Source: SHZI01 sp964407855 (GTDB lineage Bacteria > Pseudomonadota > Gammaproteobacteria > Steroidobacterales > GCA-2729495). Taken from it: a stretch of DNA of 56,212 nucleotides. The notes below the pieces were generated by a model, which saw only the letters and a program-made list of their open reading frames with translations, was not told where the DNA came from and made no database searches. Shown here piece after piece: positions 9,074 through 16,771 of this stretch; within the stretch, counting starts at the first letter, position 1, and each line of letters starts with the position of its first letter. The stretch is from contig CAYOXI010000009.1 in the NCBI GenBank assembly GCA_964407855.1, positions 1 through 56,212 of the forward strand, given 5' to 3'. A program made the position numbers and the translations under genes.

Positions 9074-10354
9074 TCAGTAGCTCAGCGTGAGCCACGGGCG
9101 CAGGCCAGCGATGAGGCCGGCAACCGGCACCTGCTGCTGTTCTGCGCTCACCCGCAGCGGCTTGAGCACCGCGGTGCCACCAGCCACTTCTTCTTCACCG
9201 ATGATCACGGCCACCAGCGCGCCACTGCGGTCCGCCCGCTTCATCTGTGCCTTGAAGCCACCTCCGCCACAATGCACCTCCACCCGCAGGGGCGGATCCG
9301 CACTGCGCAGGCTCTCGGCAACACGGAAGGCGGCGCGCAGCGCGCCCTCGCCCACGGCCACCACATAAACTTCCGGGCCGTGACCGGGAACCGGCGTGCC
9401 AGCCAGGTCAACCAGCGCCACCAGGCGTTCGAGCCCGATGGCAAAGCCGATGGCCGGCGTGGCCTCGCCGCCCAGGTGCGCGACCAGGCCATCATACCGG
9501 CCGCCGGCGCAGACCGCCCCCTGCGTACCAAGCTGGTCGGTGACCCACTCGAACACCGTCCGGCCGTAGTAGTCGAGGCCGCGCACCAGGCGGGGATTGA
9601 CCGTATAGGCCACTTCGGCATCGTCCAGCAGCGTGCGCAGCCCGGCAAAGTGGGCGGCGGACTCCGGATCGAGGTAATCGGTGAGCCGGGGCGCAGCCTG
9701 AATGAGCGGCTGCATGGCCGGGTTCTTGCTGTCGAGGATCCGCAGGGGGTTCCGGTCCAGGCGTCGGCGACTGTCCTCGTCCAGCTCACCCAGGCGACCC
9801 CGGAACCAGTCGGCCAGCGCGGTCCGGTACTGCTGGCGGGATTCGGTGGTGCCCAGCGTGTTGATCTGCAGGGCCAGGTGGCGGACACCCAGCCGCTGCC
9901 AGAGGCGGTTCTGGAGGATCAGCAGTTCCGCATCAATGTCCGGGCCGGCAAAGCCGAGAGCCTCCACGTCAAACTGGTGAAACTGGCGATAGCGGCCCTT
10001 CTGGGGCTTCTCGTAACGGAACATGGGTCCGGTGGTGAAGAACTTGTGGCGCTGGTTGCGCAGCAGGCCGTGCTCCATGCAGGCCCGCACGATGCCCGCC
10101 GTCGCCTCGGGACGCAGCGTCAGTGACAAGCCGTTGCGATCGTCGAAGGTGTACATCTCCTTCTCGACGATATCCGTCACCTCGCCGATGGACCGCCGGA
10201 ACAGTTCGGTCCGCTCCACGACAGGGACGCGGATCTCCGCATAGCCATACTCGAGCAACAGGCGGCGAATGACGCCTTCCACGTGCTGCCAGGCGGCGGT
10301 GGCCGGCGGCAGGATGTCCTCCATGCCCCGGATGGCCTGCAGGCTGTCATTCAT
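9074..10354 (-). CDS. hisS: Histidyl-tRNA synthetase
   Basis: Class II aminoacyl-tRNA synthetase charging tRNA-His, 426 residues from the chosen start. It begins at the conserved QAIRGMEDILPP. Motif 2 is seen as FRYEKPQKGRYRQFHQFDVE, the histidine-binding loops as VRGLDYYGRTVFE and GGRYDGLV, motif 3 as AIGFAIGLERL, and the C-terminal anticodon-binding domain follows. The frame opens nine codons earlier, but the ATG at 10354 overlaps the rodZ stop as ATGA and begins where the family does. The gene ispG, normally between rodZ and hisS, is absent. Confidence 0.97.
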   Translation of the reverse strand: MNDSLQAIRGMEDILPPATAAWQHVEGVIRRLLLEYGYAEIRVPVVERTELFRRSIGEVTDIVEKEMYTFDDRNGLSLTLRPEATAGIVRACMEHGLLRNQRHKFFTTGPMFRYEKPQKGRYRQFHQFDVEALGFAGPDIDAELLILQNRLWQRLGVRHLALQINTLGTTESRQQYRTALADWFRGRLGELDEDSRRRLDRNPLRILDSKNPAMQPLIQAAPRLTDYLDPESAAHFAGLRTLLDDAEVAYTVNPRLVRGLDYYGRTVFEWVTDQLGTQGAVCAGGRYDGLVAHLGGEATPAIGFAIGLERLVALVDLAGTPVPGHGPEVYVVAVGEGALRAAFRVAESLRSADPPLRVEVHCGGGGFKAQMKRADRSGALVAVIIGEEEVAGGTAVLKPLRVSAEQQQVPVAGLIAGLRPWLTLSY

Positions 10355-10752
10355 GGCGTGGGTCCCGATCCCGCCAGCCACCAGGCGATGGCGACCAGCA
10401 GCACGATGGCTGCCACCACCACGACCGCCAGCGCGCCCGGGGCGGGCCGCAGCGGCTGCTCCAGCTTCCGGGCCACGGCCGGCTGCGCATCGGCACCGGC
10501 GTCTGCGGCCCTCCAGGCCGCCAGCACCGCCTCCTCCGACAGGCCGAGCAGGCGCGCATAGGCCTTGAGGTGGCCGCGCACAAAGACGGCGGCACCCAGC
10601 ACGGCAAAGCGTTCCTCCTCGAGGGCACGCACGGTGTCGAGCGGCAGGCGCAGGGCCTCCGCTGCCTGCTCCAGGCTAAGAGCCCGGGCCTTGCGTGCCG
10701 AACGCAGGCGCTCGCCAAGGCCCAGGCCGGTGTCTTTTCTGCCGTCAGCCAT
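10351..10752 (-). CDS. rodZ: Short RodZ-like protein (HTH plus one TM helix)
   Basis: RodZ links MreB to the membrane in rod-shape control. This 133-residue version has the HTH_25 DNA-binding-like domain (GLGERLRSARKARALSLEQAAEAL...VRALEEERFA..GAAVFVRGHLKAYARLLGL, residues 11-70), a Pro/Ala linker, and one transmembrane helix (about 107-126). It stops four residues after GSG, so the periplasmic domain of E. coli RodZ (337 aa) is missing altogether. The frame is open far upstream, but only this part is conserved and its ATG follows the pilW stop by 29 bp. A short Xre/RodZ-like protein in the rodZ position is the safest reading. Confidence 0.85.
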   Translation of the reverse strand: MADGRKDTGLGLGERLRSARKARALSLEQAAEALRLPLDTVRALEEERFAVLGAAVFVRGHLKAYARLLGLSEEAVLAAWRAADAGADAQPAVARKLEQPLRPAPGALAVVVVAAIVLLVAIAWWLAGSGPTP

Positions 10753-10781
10753 CGAGGAACCCAGCCCGCGCCTCCGGCCGG

Positions 10782-11567
10782 TCAGCCGGTCCGCCCGACC
10801 TGGTCGAGCAGCACCCGGGTCTCCGGCGAGCCGGGAAACTCCCGCTGGAGCCGGTCGCGGTAGTCGCGCGCGGCGCCTGGATCCTGCAGGGCCTGCTCGA
10901 TCCGGAAGCCCAGCAGCAGGGAGCCCGGCGTCGCCGGGGAGCCGTCGAGGTAGCGCTCCAGGAAGCCCCGTGCCTGGAGCGGATTGCCCTGTTCCAGCAT
11001 CACATCGGCCAGCTGCAGCAGCGCGTCGGGGAAGCGCGGGTCCTGGACCAGCGCACCCCGCAGGTAGGCTTCCGACCGGCTGAGATCGACGCGCTTCGCA
11101 CAGGTGCCGGCGTTGGTGTAGAGCATCGTGCGGTTCGCGCTGCGCACTGACAGCGGAATGGCGATCGCCCGGTCGAACAGGCGCAGCGCCTCCTCCGGCT
11201 TCTGCTTCTGGTTGCAGGTAAACACGGCCAGTGCATTCAGGTTGTCCGGATCCCGGCCGTCCAGTTCCACCGCGCGACGGAAGTGACGCTCGGCTCCGGC
11301 CGGATCCTCCAGTCGCTCGAAAACGACCCCCAGCGCCGCGTGGCCGGTGGCGAGTCCCGGCTGCTGCTCGACGGCCTTCTCCAGCTTCTGTCGCGCGGCC
11401 TGCAGATTGCCCTGGCGGAGATAGCCGATGCCGAGCTGCAGGTTGTACTGGGACGCCTCCTCGGGCGACGCGGGCGTTGCCGTCGTCTGGCTGGTACTGC
11501 CCGAGATGCAGGCCTGGAGCACCGCAGCCGCAGCCAGCAGGACCGCCACGTTCTTCAGGACAGCCAT
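10782..11567 (-). CDS. pilW: Type IV pilus biogenesis lipoprotein PilW/PilF
   Basis: Outer-membrane pilotin that helps assemble the PilQ secretin. The N-terminal signal has a lipobox ending LQAC (Cys20), followed by a Ser/Thr-rich tether and about six TPR repeats (NLQLGIGYLRQGNLQAARQKLEKAV, GHAALGVVFERLEDPAGAERHFRRAVELD and so on). Length 261 is typical. The start lies 13 bp inside the end of rlmN, so the two are translationally linked. It is the only type IV pilus gene in the window. Confidence 0.92.
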   Translation of the reverse strand: MAVLKNVAVLLAAAAVLQACISGSTSQTTATPASPEEASQYNLQLGIGYLRQGNLQAARQKLEKAVEQQPGLATGHAALGVVFERLEDPAGAERHFRRAVELDGRDPDNLNALAVFTCNQKQKPEEALRLFDRAIAIPLSVRSANRTMLYTNAGTCAKRVDLSRSEAYLRGALVQDPRFPDALLQLADVMLEQGNPLQARGFLERYLDGSPATPGSLLLGFRIEQALQDPGAARDYRDRLQREFPGSPETRVLLDQVGRTG

Positions 11568-12649
11568 CGGATCTCCTGCAGCTTGTGGCCGAGCGGCGCC
11601 CGCACCCGGTTACTGACCTGCCCGGCCAGCTGGCCACAGGCGGCCGCAATGTCATCGCCCCGGGTACGCCGGGTGATGGTGATGATGCCGGCATCCTGCA
11701 GCACCCGCTGGAAGCGCTGCACCACGTCTGCCGGTGACCGGCGATAGCGGCTGCCGGGAAAGGAATTGAAGGGAATCAGGTTGACCTTCGCGGGCCGGTT
11801 GACGAGCAGCGGCACCAGCTGCCTCGCCTGCGCCTCCGCATCGTTGATGCCGGCGAGCATCACGTATTCAAAGGTGATGCCGACGGCGTTGGTGGCTTCC
11901 GCATAGTCCCAGCAGGCGGGCAGCAGTTCGCCGATGGGGTGCCGCCGGTTGATGGGCACCAGCTCGTTGCGGAGTGCGTCGTCCGGTGCGTGAAGTGACA
12001 CGGCCAGGGCCACGTTGCTCACTTCGGCCAGCCGGCGGATCTGGGGAACCAGGCCCGAGGTGCTCACCGTCACGCGCCTGCGGGACAGCTGATAGCCGAG
12101 GTCATCGACCAGCACGCTGCAGGCCTGCACCACGTTGCGGAAGTTGGCCAGCGGCTCGCCCATACCCATGAACACCACGTTGGTGATCGGTGAGCGCTGG
12201 GCCAGTTCCCGCTGGGCCAGCACCACCTGACCGATGATCTCGGCCGCACTCAGGTTCCGGTTGAAGCCCTGGGCCCCGGTGGCACAGAAGGAGCAGTCCA
12301 GCGCACAGCCCACCTGGGAGGACACGCAGAGCGTGCCCCGCCCCTCCTCCGGAATGAACACGGTCTCGATGAGCTGCCCGCCCCCGGCCGCCAGTCGCCA
12401 CTTGGTGGTGCCATCGGCCGACACCTGGACCGTATCAATGCCCGGCAGGGCAAACGAGGCGCGGGCCAGCAGCTGCTCCCGCAGGGCCCCGGACAGGTCC
12501 GTCATCAATCCCGGGTCGAGCACCCCCCGCCCGTAGATCCAGCGCATCAGCTGGCGGGCCCGGAAGGGCTTTTCCCCCAGGCCGGCAAACAACTGCTCGA
12601 GCTCGGACCGGGGCAGGCCCAGGGGGGAGAGATCAGCCGTGCCGTTCAT
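11555..12649 (-). CDS. rlmN: 23S rRNA (A2503-C2)/tRNA (A37-C2) methyltransferase RlmN
   Basis: Radical-SAM enzyme methylating C2 of A2503 in 23S rRNA and A37 in some tRNAs. The 364-residue product has the Fe-S cysteines Cys115, Cys119 and Cys122 (VGCALDCSFCATG), the GMGEPLANF SAM-binding motif, and the methyl-carrying C-terminal Cys in AAACGQL. Basic N-terminal residues fit the accessory RNA-binding domain. ndk ends 6 bp upstream and pilW overlaps its end. Confidence 0.97.
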   Translation of the reverse strand: MNGTADLSPLGLPRSELEQLFAGLGEKPFRARQLMRWIYGRGVLDPGLMTDLSGALREQLLARASFALPGIDTVQVSADGTTKWRLAAGGGQLIETVFIPEEGRGTLCVSSQVGCALDCSFCATGAQGFNRNLSAAEIIGQVVLAQRELAQRSPITNVVFMGMGEPLANFRNVVQACSVLVDDLGYQLSRRRVTVSTSGLVPQIRRLAEVSNVALAVSLHAPDDALRNELVPINRRHPIGELLPACWDYAEATNAVGITFEYVMLAGINDAEAQARQLVPLLVNRPAKVNLIPFNSFPGSRYRRSPADVVQRFQRVLQDAGIITITRRTRGDDIAAACGQLAGQVSNRVRAPLGHKLQEIRWLS

Positions 12650-12655
12650 GCACGT

Positions 12656-13087
12656 TTACCGGGTGCGCGGACAGATGTCGGCCTGGGCAAAGAAAAAGGC
12701 GATTTCCTGCCGCGCGGTGTCGGGACTGTCAGAGCCATGCACCACGTTCTCCTCGATGCTGGTGGCCAGATCCTTGCGGATCGTACCGGCGTCGGCCTTC
12801 TTCGGATCGGTGGCACCCATGATCCGGCGGTGGGCCTCGATGGCATTCTCCCCTTCCAGCACCTGGGCGATCACCGGGCCGGTGGTCATGTAGCTGACCA
12901 GGTCCCGGTAGAACGGACGCTCGCGGTGGACGGCGTAAAAGGCCTCTGCCTGCGCGGTGCTCAGGTGGAGCATGCGGGCGGCAATGATGCGCAGTCCGGC
13001 CTGCTCGAAGCGCCGGTAGACCTCGCCGATCACGTTCTTCTGCACGCCGTCGGGCTTGATGATGGAAAGGGTACGTTGGGTCGTCAT
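12656..13087 (-). CDS. ndk: Nucleoside diphosphate kinase
   Basis: Transfers the gamma-phosphate between nucleoside triphosphates and diphosphates through a phosphohistidine. The 143-residue protein has the catalytic His in the NVVHGSDS motif and the conserved RPFYRDLVSYMTTGP and MGATDPKKADAGTIR segments. An AGGAG ribosome-binding site precedes the ATG. A 90-bp gap separates it from iscA upstream, long enough for its own promoter. Confidence 0.97.
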   Translation of the reverse strand: MTTQRTLSIIKPDGVQKNVIGEVYRRFEQAGLRIIAARMLHLSTAQAEAFYAVHRERPFYRDLVSYMTTGPVIAQVLEGENAIEAHRRIMGATDPKKADAGTIRKDLATSIEENVVHGSDSPDTARQEIAFFFAQADICPRTR

Positions 13088-13177
13088 CGAAACTCCTGCC
13101 AGATAATCGTCGGGGAAAAGTCAGACCACGTCAGCGGGCCCTGTCGGTGGGCGGGTGTCCGCGCGAAGCGCAGGCAC

Positions 13178-13501
13178 TCAGACCGTGAAACTCTCGCCGC
13201 AGCCACACTCGCCCCGGGCGTTGGGATTGCGGAAGCGGAAGGCCTCGTTGAGGCCATCCCGGACGAAGTCCACGACGGTGCCGTCGATCACGGCCAGGGC
13301 GGCCCGGTCCACGACCACCCGCACCCCCTCCTGGTCGAACACCACGTCGTCGGGGCTGGTCTCGTCGGCGTAGTTGACGACATAAGCCAGGCCCGAGCAG
13401 CCCGTGCGCTTGATGCCAATGCGCAGGCCGGCCCCGGGGCGGGCCCCGGCAATGAATGCGCGCACCCGGTCAAGGGCGTTATCGGTCAGGGTGACCGCCA
13501 C
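13178..13501 (-). CDS. iscA: Iron-sulfur cluster assembly protein IscA
   Basis: A-type carrier that receives and delivers Fe-S clusters. The three ligand cysteines are present: one in GCSGLAY and two in GECGCGES near the C-terminus. The start is decided by the ribosome-binding site. AAGGAG abuts the ATG at 13507 with no spacing, but lies 6 bases from the GTG at 13501. The GTG gives 107 residues beginning MAVTLTDNAL, which aligns with E. coli IscA (MSITLSDSAA, 107 aa). It follows the IscU-like gene by 11 bp. ErpA is the alternative but is less likely next to iscS. Confidence 0.9.
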   Translation of the reverse strand: MAVTLTDNALDRVRAFIAGARPGAGLRIGIKRTGCSGLAYVVNYADETSPDDVVFDQEGVRVVVDRAALAVIDGTVVDFVRDGLNEAFRFRNPNARGECGCGESFTV

Positions 13502-13512
13502 CGTCATCTCCT

Positions 13513-13935
13513 TCAGGGGGATACCCGTGATTGTGCATTGTCCCAATCCGCCAAGCAGTTGTGCAAGGCATCCTGCACGATAAGCAGACTTCCTGCCCGT
13601 TCCCTTGGAACCATGAGAGCGGCAGCCAGTTCCCCGGGATCCAGGCTGCCGAGGCGGGCCACCGGCTGGCCCCTGAGGCGTTCGGCGGCCAGGCTGCAGG
13701 CCGCCACCGTGTACGGGCAGCCATACACCCCGTAGTGCAGCGCCTCGATTCGCCCCCCCGATAACAGCGCAGCGAAGGCCACCCGGGTGCCGGTTTCCGG
13801 CCGGCCGGCGGTACCGCGCACCAGCAGGCCCTTGCCGGTGGCCGGCGCCAGTGGGCCCGGTGGCCGGGCGAAAAAGCGGCGGAGCACCTCCGGCGGGTAG
13901 GGGTACGGGTAGGAGTAGGGGCCGGCGTCCGTCAC
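13513..13935 (-). CDS. Divergent IscU-like Fe-S scaffold protein
   Basis: The IscU/NifU-N fold is recognised from the segment HYGVYGCPYTVAACSLAAERLRG (compare E. coli YGCGSAIASSSLVTEWVKG) and by its position between iscS and iscA. Of the three cluster cysteines of IscU, the middle one (Cys73) is clear and a C-terminal one may be Cys127 (LHNC). The first, in the ACGD motif, is absent: the aligned region ETGTRVAFAALL has no Cys, and the extra Cys80 is unusual. The N-terminus is Tyr/Pro-rich (YSYPYPYPP). The GTG start overlaps the iscS stop as GTGA. It may be a specialised or degenerated scaffold, with canonical IscU possibly elsewhere. Confidence 0.75.
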   Translation of the reverse strand: MTDAGPYSYPYPYPPEVLRRFFARPPGPLAPATGKGLLVRGTAGRPETGTRVAFAALLSGGRIEALHYGVYGCPYTVAACSLAAERLRGQPVARLGSLDPGELAAALMVPRERAGSLLIVQDALHNCLADWDNAQSRVSP

Positions 13936-15116
13936 GGGCCCATGGCCGCGGGGGCCAGCTGGCGGAGATGGCTGACAGCCGCCTCGAAATGTGCCGCCGC
14001 CTGGTCGATCGCCGCGATCGTGGTCGGCTCGCCGAAGGAGAAACGCACCGAGCTCCGGGCGAGTTCCCGGGAGCGTCCCATCGCCTGGAGTACCTGGGAC
14101 GGCTCGTCGGTCAGACTGGTGCAGGCGGCGCCGCCGCTCACGGCCAGCGATCCCAGCGCGAGAAACAGGCTCTCCCCTTCCACCTCCGTCACGCTCACGT
14201 TGAGGATGTGCCCGGTGTTCCGGCGGAGGCAGCCATTGCGGAGCACGCCCGGGATGCCGCTGAGCCGGGCCCAGAGCCGGTCCCGCAGCTGCAGGACGTG
14301 GGCATTGCGTTCGGGCAGCCGCGCTGCGGCCAGCGCGAAAGCGGCCCCCATGCCGACGACCTGGTGGGTCGGCACCGTACCGGGACGCAGGCCCCGCTCC
14401 TGGCCACCACCGAACAGCAGCGGCGCCACCCGGCGCACCCGCTCGCCGTCAATGAACAGCGCGCCCACACCCTTGGGGCCGTAGAGCTTGTGGGCGGACA
14501 GCGACAGCAGGTCAATCTGCAGGTCCCGCACGGGAAGGGGCAGCCGTCCGGCGCCCTGGGCCGCATCCACGTGGAACAGCAGGTCATGGCGACGACAGAG
14601 GGCGCCGATGGCGCCGACATCCTGGACCACGCCGGTCTCGTTATTGGCCTGCATGATCGAGACCAGCACGGTATCCGGCTGCAGGGCAGCCTCCACCTGG
14701 GCCGGAAAAATAATGCCGTCCCCGTCCGGGCGGAGCCAGGTGATGCGCCAGCCCCGCGACTCGAGATGGCGGCAGCTCGCGATCACGGCCGTGTGCTCGG
14801 TCAGGGCGGTGATCAGGTGCCGGCCCCGGGCAGCGCGGAAGCTGGCGGCACCGAGGATCGCCAGGTTGTCGGCTTCGGTGGCCCCGGAGGTGAAAACCAT
14901 CTCGCCGGGATCCGCGCCGATCAGGCCGGCCACCTGCCCCCGGGCGGCCTCCACTTCCCGCTGGGCCGCCCGACCGGGTTCGTGGGTGGTCGCCGACGGG
15001 TTGGCTGCCAGGGCCGGCGTGCTGAGGATGCGCAGCATCGCCTCCAGGACCTCCGGCGCCAGCGGCGTGCTGGCCGCATAGTCGAGGTACAGCGGATTGC
15101 CGTCCGGCCGGATCAT
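13932..15116 (-). CDS. iscS: Cysteine desulfurase (IscS/NifS type)
   Basis: PLP enzyme that removes sulfur from cysteine for Fe-S and tRNA thiolation. The 394-residue product begins YLDYAASTPLAP. The PLP lysine is in SLSAHKLYGPKGVG, substrate-binding motifs are TSGATEADNLAI and HVDAAQGAG, and the persulfide-forming Cys sits in SGGAACTSLTDEPS. The frame is open far upstream, antisense to suhB and through trmJ, but the ATG at 15116 overlaps the trmJ stop as ATGA and matches the family start. The genes trmJ-iscS-iscU-like-iscA form one coupled unit; iscR, hscAB and fdx are not here. Confidence 0.94.
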   Translation of the reverse strand: MIRPDGNPLYLDYAASTPLAPEVLEAMLRILSTPALAANPSATTHEPGRAAQREVEAARGQVAGLIGADPGEMVFTSGATEADNLAILGAASFRAARGRHLITALTEHTAVIASCRHLESRGWRITWLRPDGDGIIFPAQVEAALQPDTVLVSIMQANNETGVVQDVGAIGALCRRHDLLFHVDAAQGAGRLPLPVRDLQIDLLSLSAHKLYGPKGVGALFIDGERVRRVAPLLFGGGQERGLRPGTVPTHQVVGMGAAFALAAARLPERNAHVLQLRDRLWARLSGIPGVLRNGCLRRNTGHILNVSVTEVEGESLFLALGSLAVSGGAACTSLTDEPSQVLQAMGRSRELARSSVRFSFGEPTTIAAIDQAAAHFEAAVSHLRQLAPAAMGP

Positions 15117-15853
15117 CGCGGCCCGGGGTTGTCGCCGGAGCCCGGCACCAGACTGCTCAGGATGCCCCGCAGGATGTTCAGTTCGTTGTCGTCCAGCCGG
15201 GTCCGGTTGAAGAGCCGGCGCAGGCGCCGCATCAGGTGGCGGGGATTGCGGGGATTGAGAAAGCCGCTGCCCAGCAGGACCCGCTCCAGATGCGCGTAGA
15301 AGAGTTCCAGCTGGTCGGGTCCGGCCAGCGGCGCCTCGGGCGGGGGCAGGTCGCGCTCGAGGATCTGCAGCTGGCGGAGTTCGTAGGCAATGATCTGTAC
15401 GGCCTGGGCCAGGTTCAGCGAACTGTAGGCCGGGTTGGCCGGGATGTAGACAATGGCATTGCAGAGATCCAGCTGCTCGTTGGCAAGGCCGGAACGCTCC
15501 GGACCGAAGAGCAGCGCGGCGGGCCTGACCGGCGACTGGGTCATCACCTCGCGGGCGCACTCGCGGGGATCCATTTCCGGGCAGCCGATGCGCCGGTGAC
15601 GGGCACTGGCGCCGAGGACCAGGCCGCAACCCTCGAGCGCAGCTGGCAGGCCCGCAACGACCCGGGCAGCCGCGAGCACCTCCTGGGCGCCGGAGGCGAG
15701 CGCACGGGATTCCTCGCACAGCCAGTCCGCAGGGGGATTGACCAGCACCAGCTCGGCGAAGCCCATGGTCTTCATGGCCCGGGCCACCGAGCCGATATTG
15801 CCCGGGTGCGTCGGCTCGAAGAGGACAAAGCGGATGGCTTCTGTGCTGGTCAT
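15113..15853 (-). CDS. trmJ: tRNA (cytidine/uridine-32-2'-O)-methyltransferase TrmJ
   Basis: SPOUT-fold enzyme that 2'-O-methylates position 32 of tRNA. The N-terminal RFVLFEPTHPGNIGSVARAMKTMG, the mid motif LLFGPERSGLANEQLDLC and the knot motif IPANPAYSSLNLAQAVQIIAYEL are all present in 246 residues. The ATG at 15853 is preferred over upstream starts because GGAG lies 9 bases before it and the protein begins at the family position. In many gammaproteobacteria trmJ precedes iscR-iscS; here it runs directly into iscS. Confidence 0.94.
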   Translation of the reverse strand: MTSTEAIRFVLFEPTHPGNIGSVARAMKTMGFAELVLVNPPADWLCEESRALASGAQEVLAAARVVAGLPAALEGCGLVLGASARHRRIGCPEMDPRECAREVMTQSPVRPAALLFGPERSGLANEQLDLCNAIVYIPANPAYSSLNLAQAVQIIAYELRQLQILERDLPPPEAPLAGPDQLELFYAHLERVLLGSGFLNPRNPRHLMRRLRRLFNRTRLDDNELNILRGILSSLVPGSGDNPGPR

Positions 15854-15876
15854 CGGTGCAAGCTCCATGAACCGGC

Positions 15877-15929
15877 ATTGTATGCCGCCGCTGGCGGCCG
15901 CTAGCAGTCGGAGCGCCGCTCTGTACAAT
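15877..15929. promoter_or_regulatory. Putative divergent promoter pair between trmJ and suhB
   Basis: The 85-bp gap between divergent trmJ and suhB holds two TACAAT hexamers, one match short of the sigma70 -10 consensus. One is on the minus strand at 15877-15882 facing trmJ, the other on the plus strand at 15924-15929 facing suhB. Neither has a good -35 box at 17 bp. The plus-strand one would start transcription almost at the suhB ATG, giving a very short leader. Suggestive only. Confidence 0.35.
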
Positions 15930-15938
15930 GGCGCCCCC

Positions 15939-16742
15939 ATGCAGGCCCTGCTCAACACCGCTGTCCAGGCCGCGCGCCGCGCCGGGGATATCGCCATCCG
16001 CGCCCTCTCCCGCCTCGACCAGCTGGAGGTCAAGGCCAAGGCCCGCAACGATTACGTCACGCAGGTGGATCACGCCGCCGAGCAGGCCGTGATGGACAGC
16101 ATCCGCAAGCGCTATCCGGATCATGCCTTCCTCGCCGAGGAATCCGGCCACTCCGGCAGCAGCGAGTTCACCTGGATCGTCGACCCGCTGGACGGCACCA
16201 CGAACTTCCTGCACGGCTTTCCGACCTTCTGCGTCTCGATCGCCCTGCGCCGGCGGGATACCCTGGAAGTGGCGGTGGTCTACGACCCCTGCCGGCAGGA
16301 ACTCTTCACCGCCATGCGGGGCCGGGGCGCCCAGCTGGATGGCAAGCGCATCCGCGTCAGCGAACGCAAGGAACTCGACGGCGCCCTGATCGGCACCGGT
16401 TTTCCCTTCCGCAGCAACCGGCGCTGGATGCCCGTCTACCTGCGGATGCTGGGCAGCGTGATGGAGAACACCGCCGGGGTCCGGCGACCGGGGTCGGCCG
16501 CGCTCGACCTGTCCTACGTAGCCGCGGGTCGCCTGGACGGCTTCTTCGAGTTTGGCCTGGAGATCTGGGATACGGCGGGGGGTACGTTGATGATCCAGGA
16601 AGCGGGCGGCCTCATTACCGGGCTGACCGGTGGCGAGAGCCATCTGGAAAGTGGCGACGTGCTGGCAGGCAATCCGAAGATGCATGAGGCCTTGCGGGTG
16701 CTGCTGGCGCCGCACCTGAACGCCGCGGCGACCGGCACCTGA
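15939..16742 (+). CDS. suhB: Inositol-1-monophosphatase family protein SuhB
   Basis: Mg2+-dependent phosphatase. In E. coli SuhB also acts in rRNA transcription antitermination. The 267-residue protein has the metal-binding motifs EESG, DPLDGTTNFLHGFP and EIWDTAGG in order. The frame is open upstream inside trmJ; the ATG at 15939 begins MQALLNTAVQAARRAG, the family's usual N-terminus. It is divergent from trmJ and convergent with secF, with 29 bp between the stops. Confidence 0.95.
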   Translation: MQALLNTAVQAARRAGDIAIRALSRLDQLEVKAKARNDYVTQVDHAAEQAVMDSIRKRYPDHAFLAEESGHSGSSEFTWIVDPLDGTTNFLHGFPTFCVSIALRRRDTLEVAVVYDPCRQELFTAMRGRGAQLDGKRIRVSERKELDGALIGTGFPFRSNRRWMPVYLRMLGSVMENTAGVRRPGSAALDLSYVAAGRLDGFFEFGLEIWDTAGGTLMIQEAGGLITGLTGGESHLESGDVLAGNPKMHEALRVLLAPHLNAAATGT

Positions 16743-16771
16743 CACCGGCAGGGCCCGCCGGCAGCGGCCCC

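Noticed and set aside
10753..11694. N-terminal extension of the rodZ frame to 447 residues
   Set aside because: It runs through pilW and rlmN in a different frame and has no similarity; RodZ starts at 10752.
13502..13507. ATG start for iscA two codons upstream of the GTG
   Set aside because: The AAGGAG touches this ATG with no spacing, while the GTG has correct spacing and gives the family length of 107 residues.
15117..16745. N-terminal extension of the iscS frame to 937 residues
   Set aside because: The extra part is antisense to suhB and in another frame of trmJ; conserved IscS sequence begins only at the ATG of 15116.
16743..16771. Terminator between convergent suhB and secF
   Set aside because: A small GC palindrome (CCGGC...GCCGG) is present, but there is no T-run in either direction.
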